This document shows, in pieces, positions 63,834 to 64,000 of a stretch of 64,000 nt of DNA. The DNA comes from CAILZL01 sp050181835. GTDB taxonomy: Bacteria > Pseudomonadota > Gammaproteobacteria > Steroidobacterales > Steroidobacteraceae. The notes under the pieces were generated by a model. It had not been told where the DNA came from and made no database searches. It was given only the letters and a program-made list of their open reading frames with translations. Both the position numbers and the translations under genes were made by a program. The stretch spans positions 1-64,000 of the forward strand of contig JBFXCU010000003.1 of the NCBI GenBank assembly GCA_050181835.1, in the 5' to 3' direction. Positions within the stretch are counted from its first letter, which is position 1. Each line of letters opens with the position of its first letter.

Positions 63834-64000
63834 TTAAAACCGCGTCCATTCCAACTGATAGTCATCCATCACATAGCCATTACCAATATCGATAATTACA
63901 TCAGCGACGATGACAAAGCCAACACGCAGATACGCGGTGAGCGCTGAATTGCGTTTATTAACCGTTAACCACAGTGTCGGCAGATCGCGTTGTCGCGCCA
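63834..64000 (-). CDS. GNAT-family N-acetyltransferase, C-terminal part
   Basis: The last 54 codons of a gene whose start lies beyond the window. The translated end, TLWLTVNKRNSALTAYLRVG and FVIVADVIIDIGNGYVMDDY, matches the C-terminal acetyl-CoA-binding region of GNAT acetyltransferases (L.V...N..A...Y...GF......D). It ends 36 bases before the small gene downstream, on the same strand. Substrate cannot be inferred. Confidence 0.75.
   Translation of the reverse strand, partial: ARQRDLPTLWLTVNKRNSALTAYLRVGFVIVADVIIDIGNGYVMDDYQLEWTRF

Noticed and set aside
1..64000. tRNA, rRNA and CRISPR arrays
   Set aside because: I looked for cloverleaf-like segments, conserved rRNA stretches and regularly spaced repeats and saw none convincing.

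Overview
This window looks like a chromosomal segment of a gammaproteobacterium of moderate GC content. The best evidence is the right-hand block dsbD-tlpA-aroQ-accB-accC-prmA-zinc-ribbon protein-dusB-fis-purH-purD, an order common in free-living Gammaproteobacteria, plus YaeQ, YheU, glnS, and groESL with both a sigma-32-like promoter and a CIRCE-like operator. I cannot name the genus from the sequence.

Left third (about 2.4-27 kb): a nitrate assimilation island. An ABC uptake operon (nrtA, nrtB, a fused two-ATPase nrtCD, an outer membrane porin) is followed by the nitrate sensor pair nasT-nasS. A second operon holds an MFS nitrate/nitrite transporter, nirB, a NirD-reductase fusion and nasA. 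Both operons begin with a near-perfect sigma-54 promoter, then a leader with hairpins and an intrinsic terminator placed before the first gene. This is what NtrC-type nitrogen control plus NasT (ANTAR) antitermination would need: nitrogen limitation starts transcription and nitrate lets it continue. A hemD gene further on may help supply sirohaem precursor.

Between the two nitrate operons (about 11.3-15.1 kb) lies a bufferin/Hvf-type RiPP system: a four-cysteine DUF2282 precursor, a DUF692 (MNIO) maturase, a DUF2063 partner and a DoxX membrane protein on the minus strand. A divergent ECF sigma factor and a DUF1109 (NrsF-like) membrane anti-sigma factor are on the plus strand. Both promoters carry the same GTAACC-N16-CGWA-type motif, so the sigma factor appears to drive itself and the precursor operon. 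A small membrane-protein pair (unknown plus HTTM-like) converges on it.

Middle (27-48 kb): housekeeping and accessory genes (diguanylate cyclase, glnS, lipocalin, YaeQ), a fused tRNA-guanine transglycosylase/MnmC-like methyltransferase, and a compact four-gene set at 36.7-43.0 kb: nitrilase-family hydrolase, Orn/Lys/Arg-type PLP decarboxylase, ATP-grasp ligase, and C45 autoproteolytic acyltransferase/hydrolase. Together these resemble an undescribed amine or amide pathway. Around it are decayed genes: a DUF2878 gene with an in-frame stop, an internally deleted peptide deformylase, and SRAP-like and SIR2-like remnants, along with GTAG-ended palindromic repeats.

Right third (48-64 kb): glutathione peroxidase, groESL, and the dsbD to purD block, ending in a GNAT acetyltransferase cut by the window edge. 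The left window edge carries short tandem repeats resembling the end of an IS21-family element. No rRNA, tRNA or CRISPR array was recognised.
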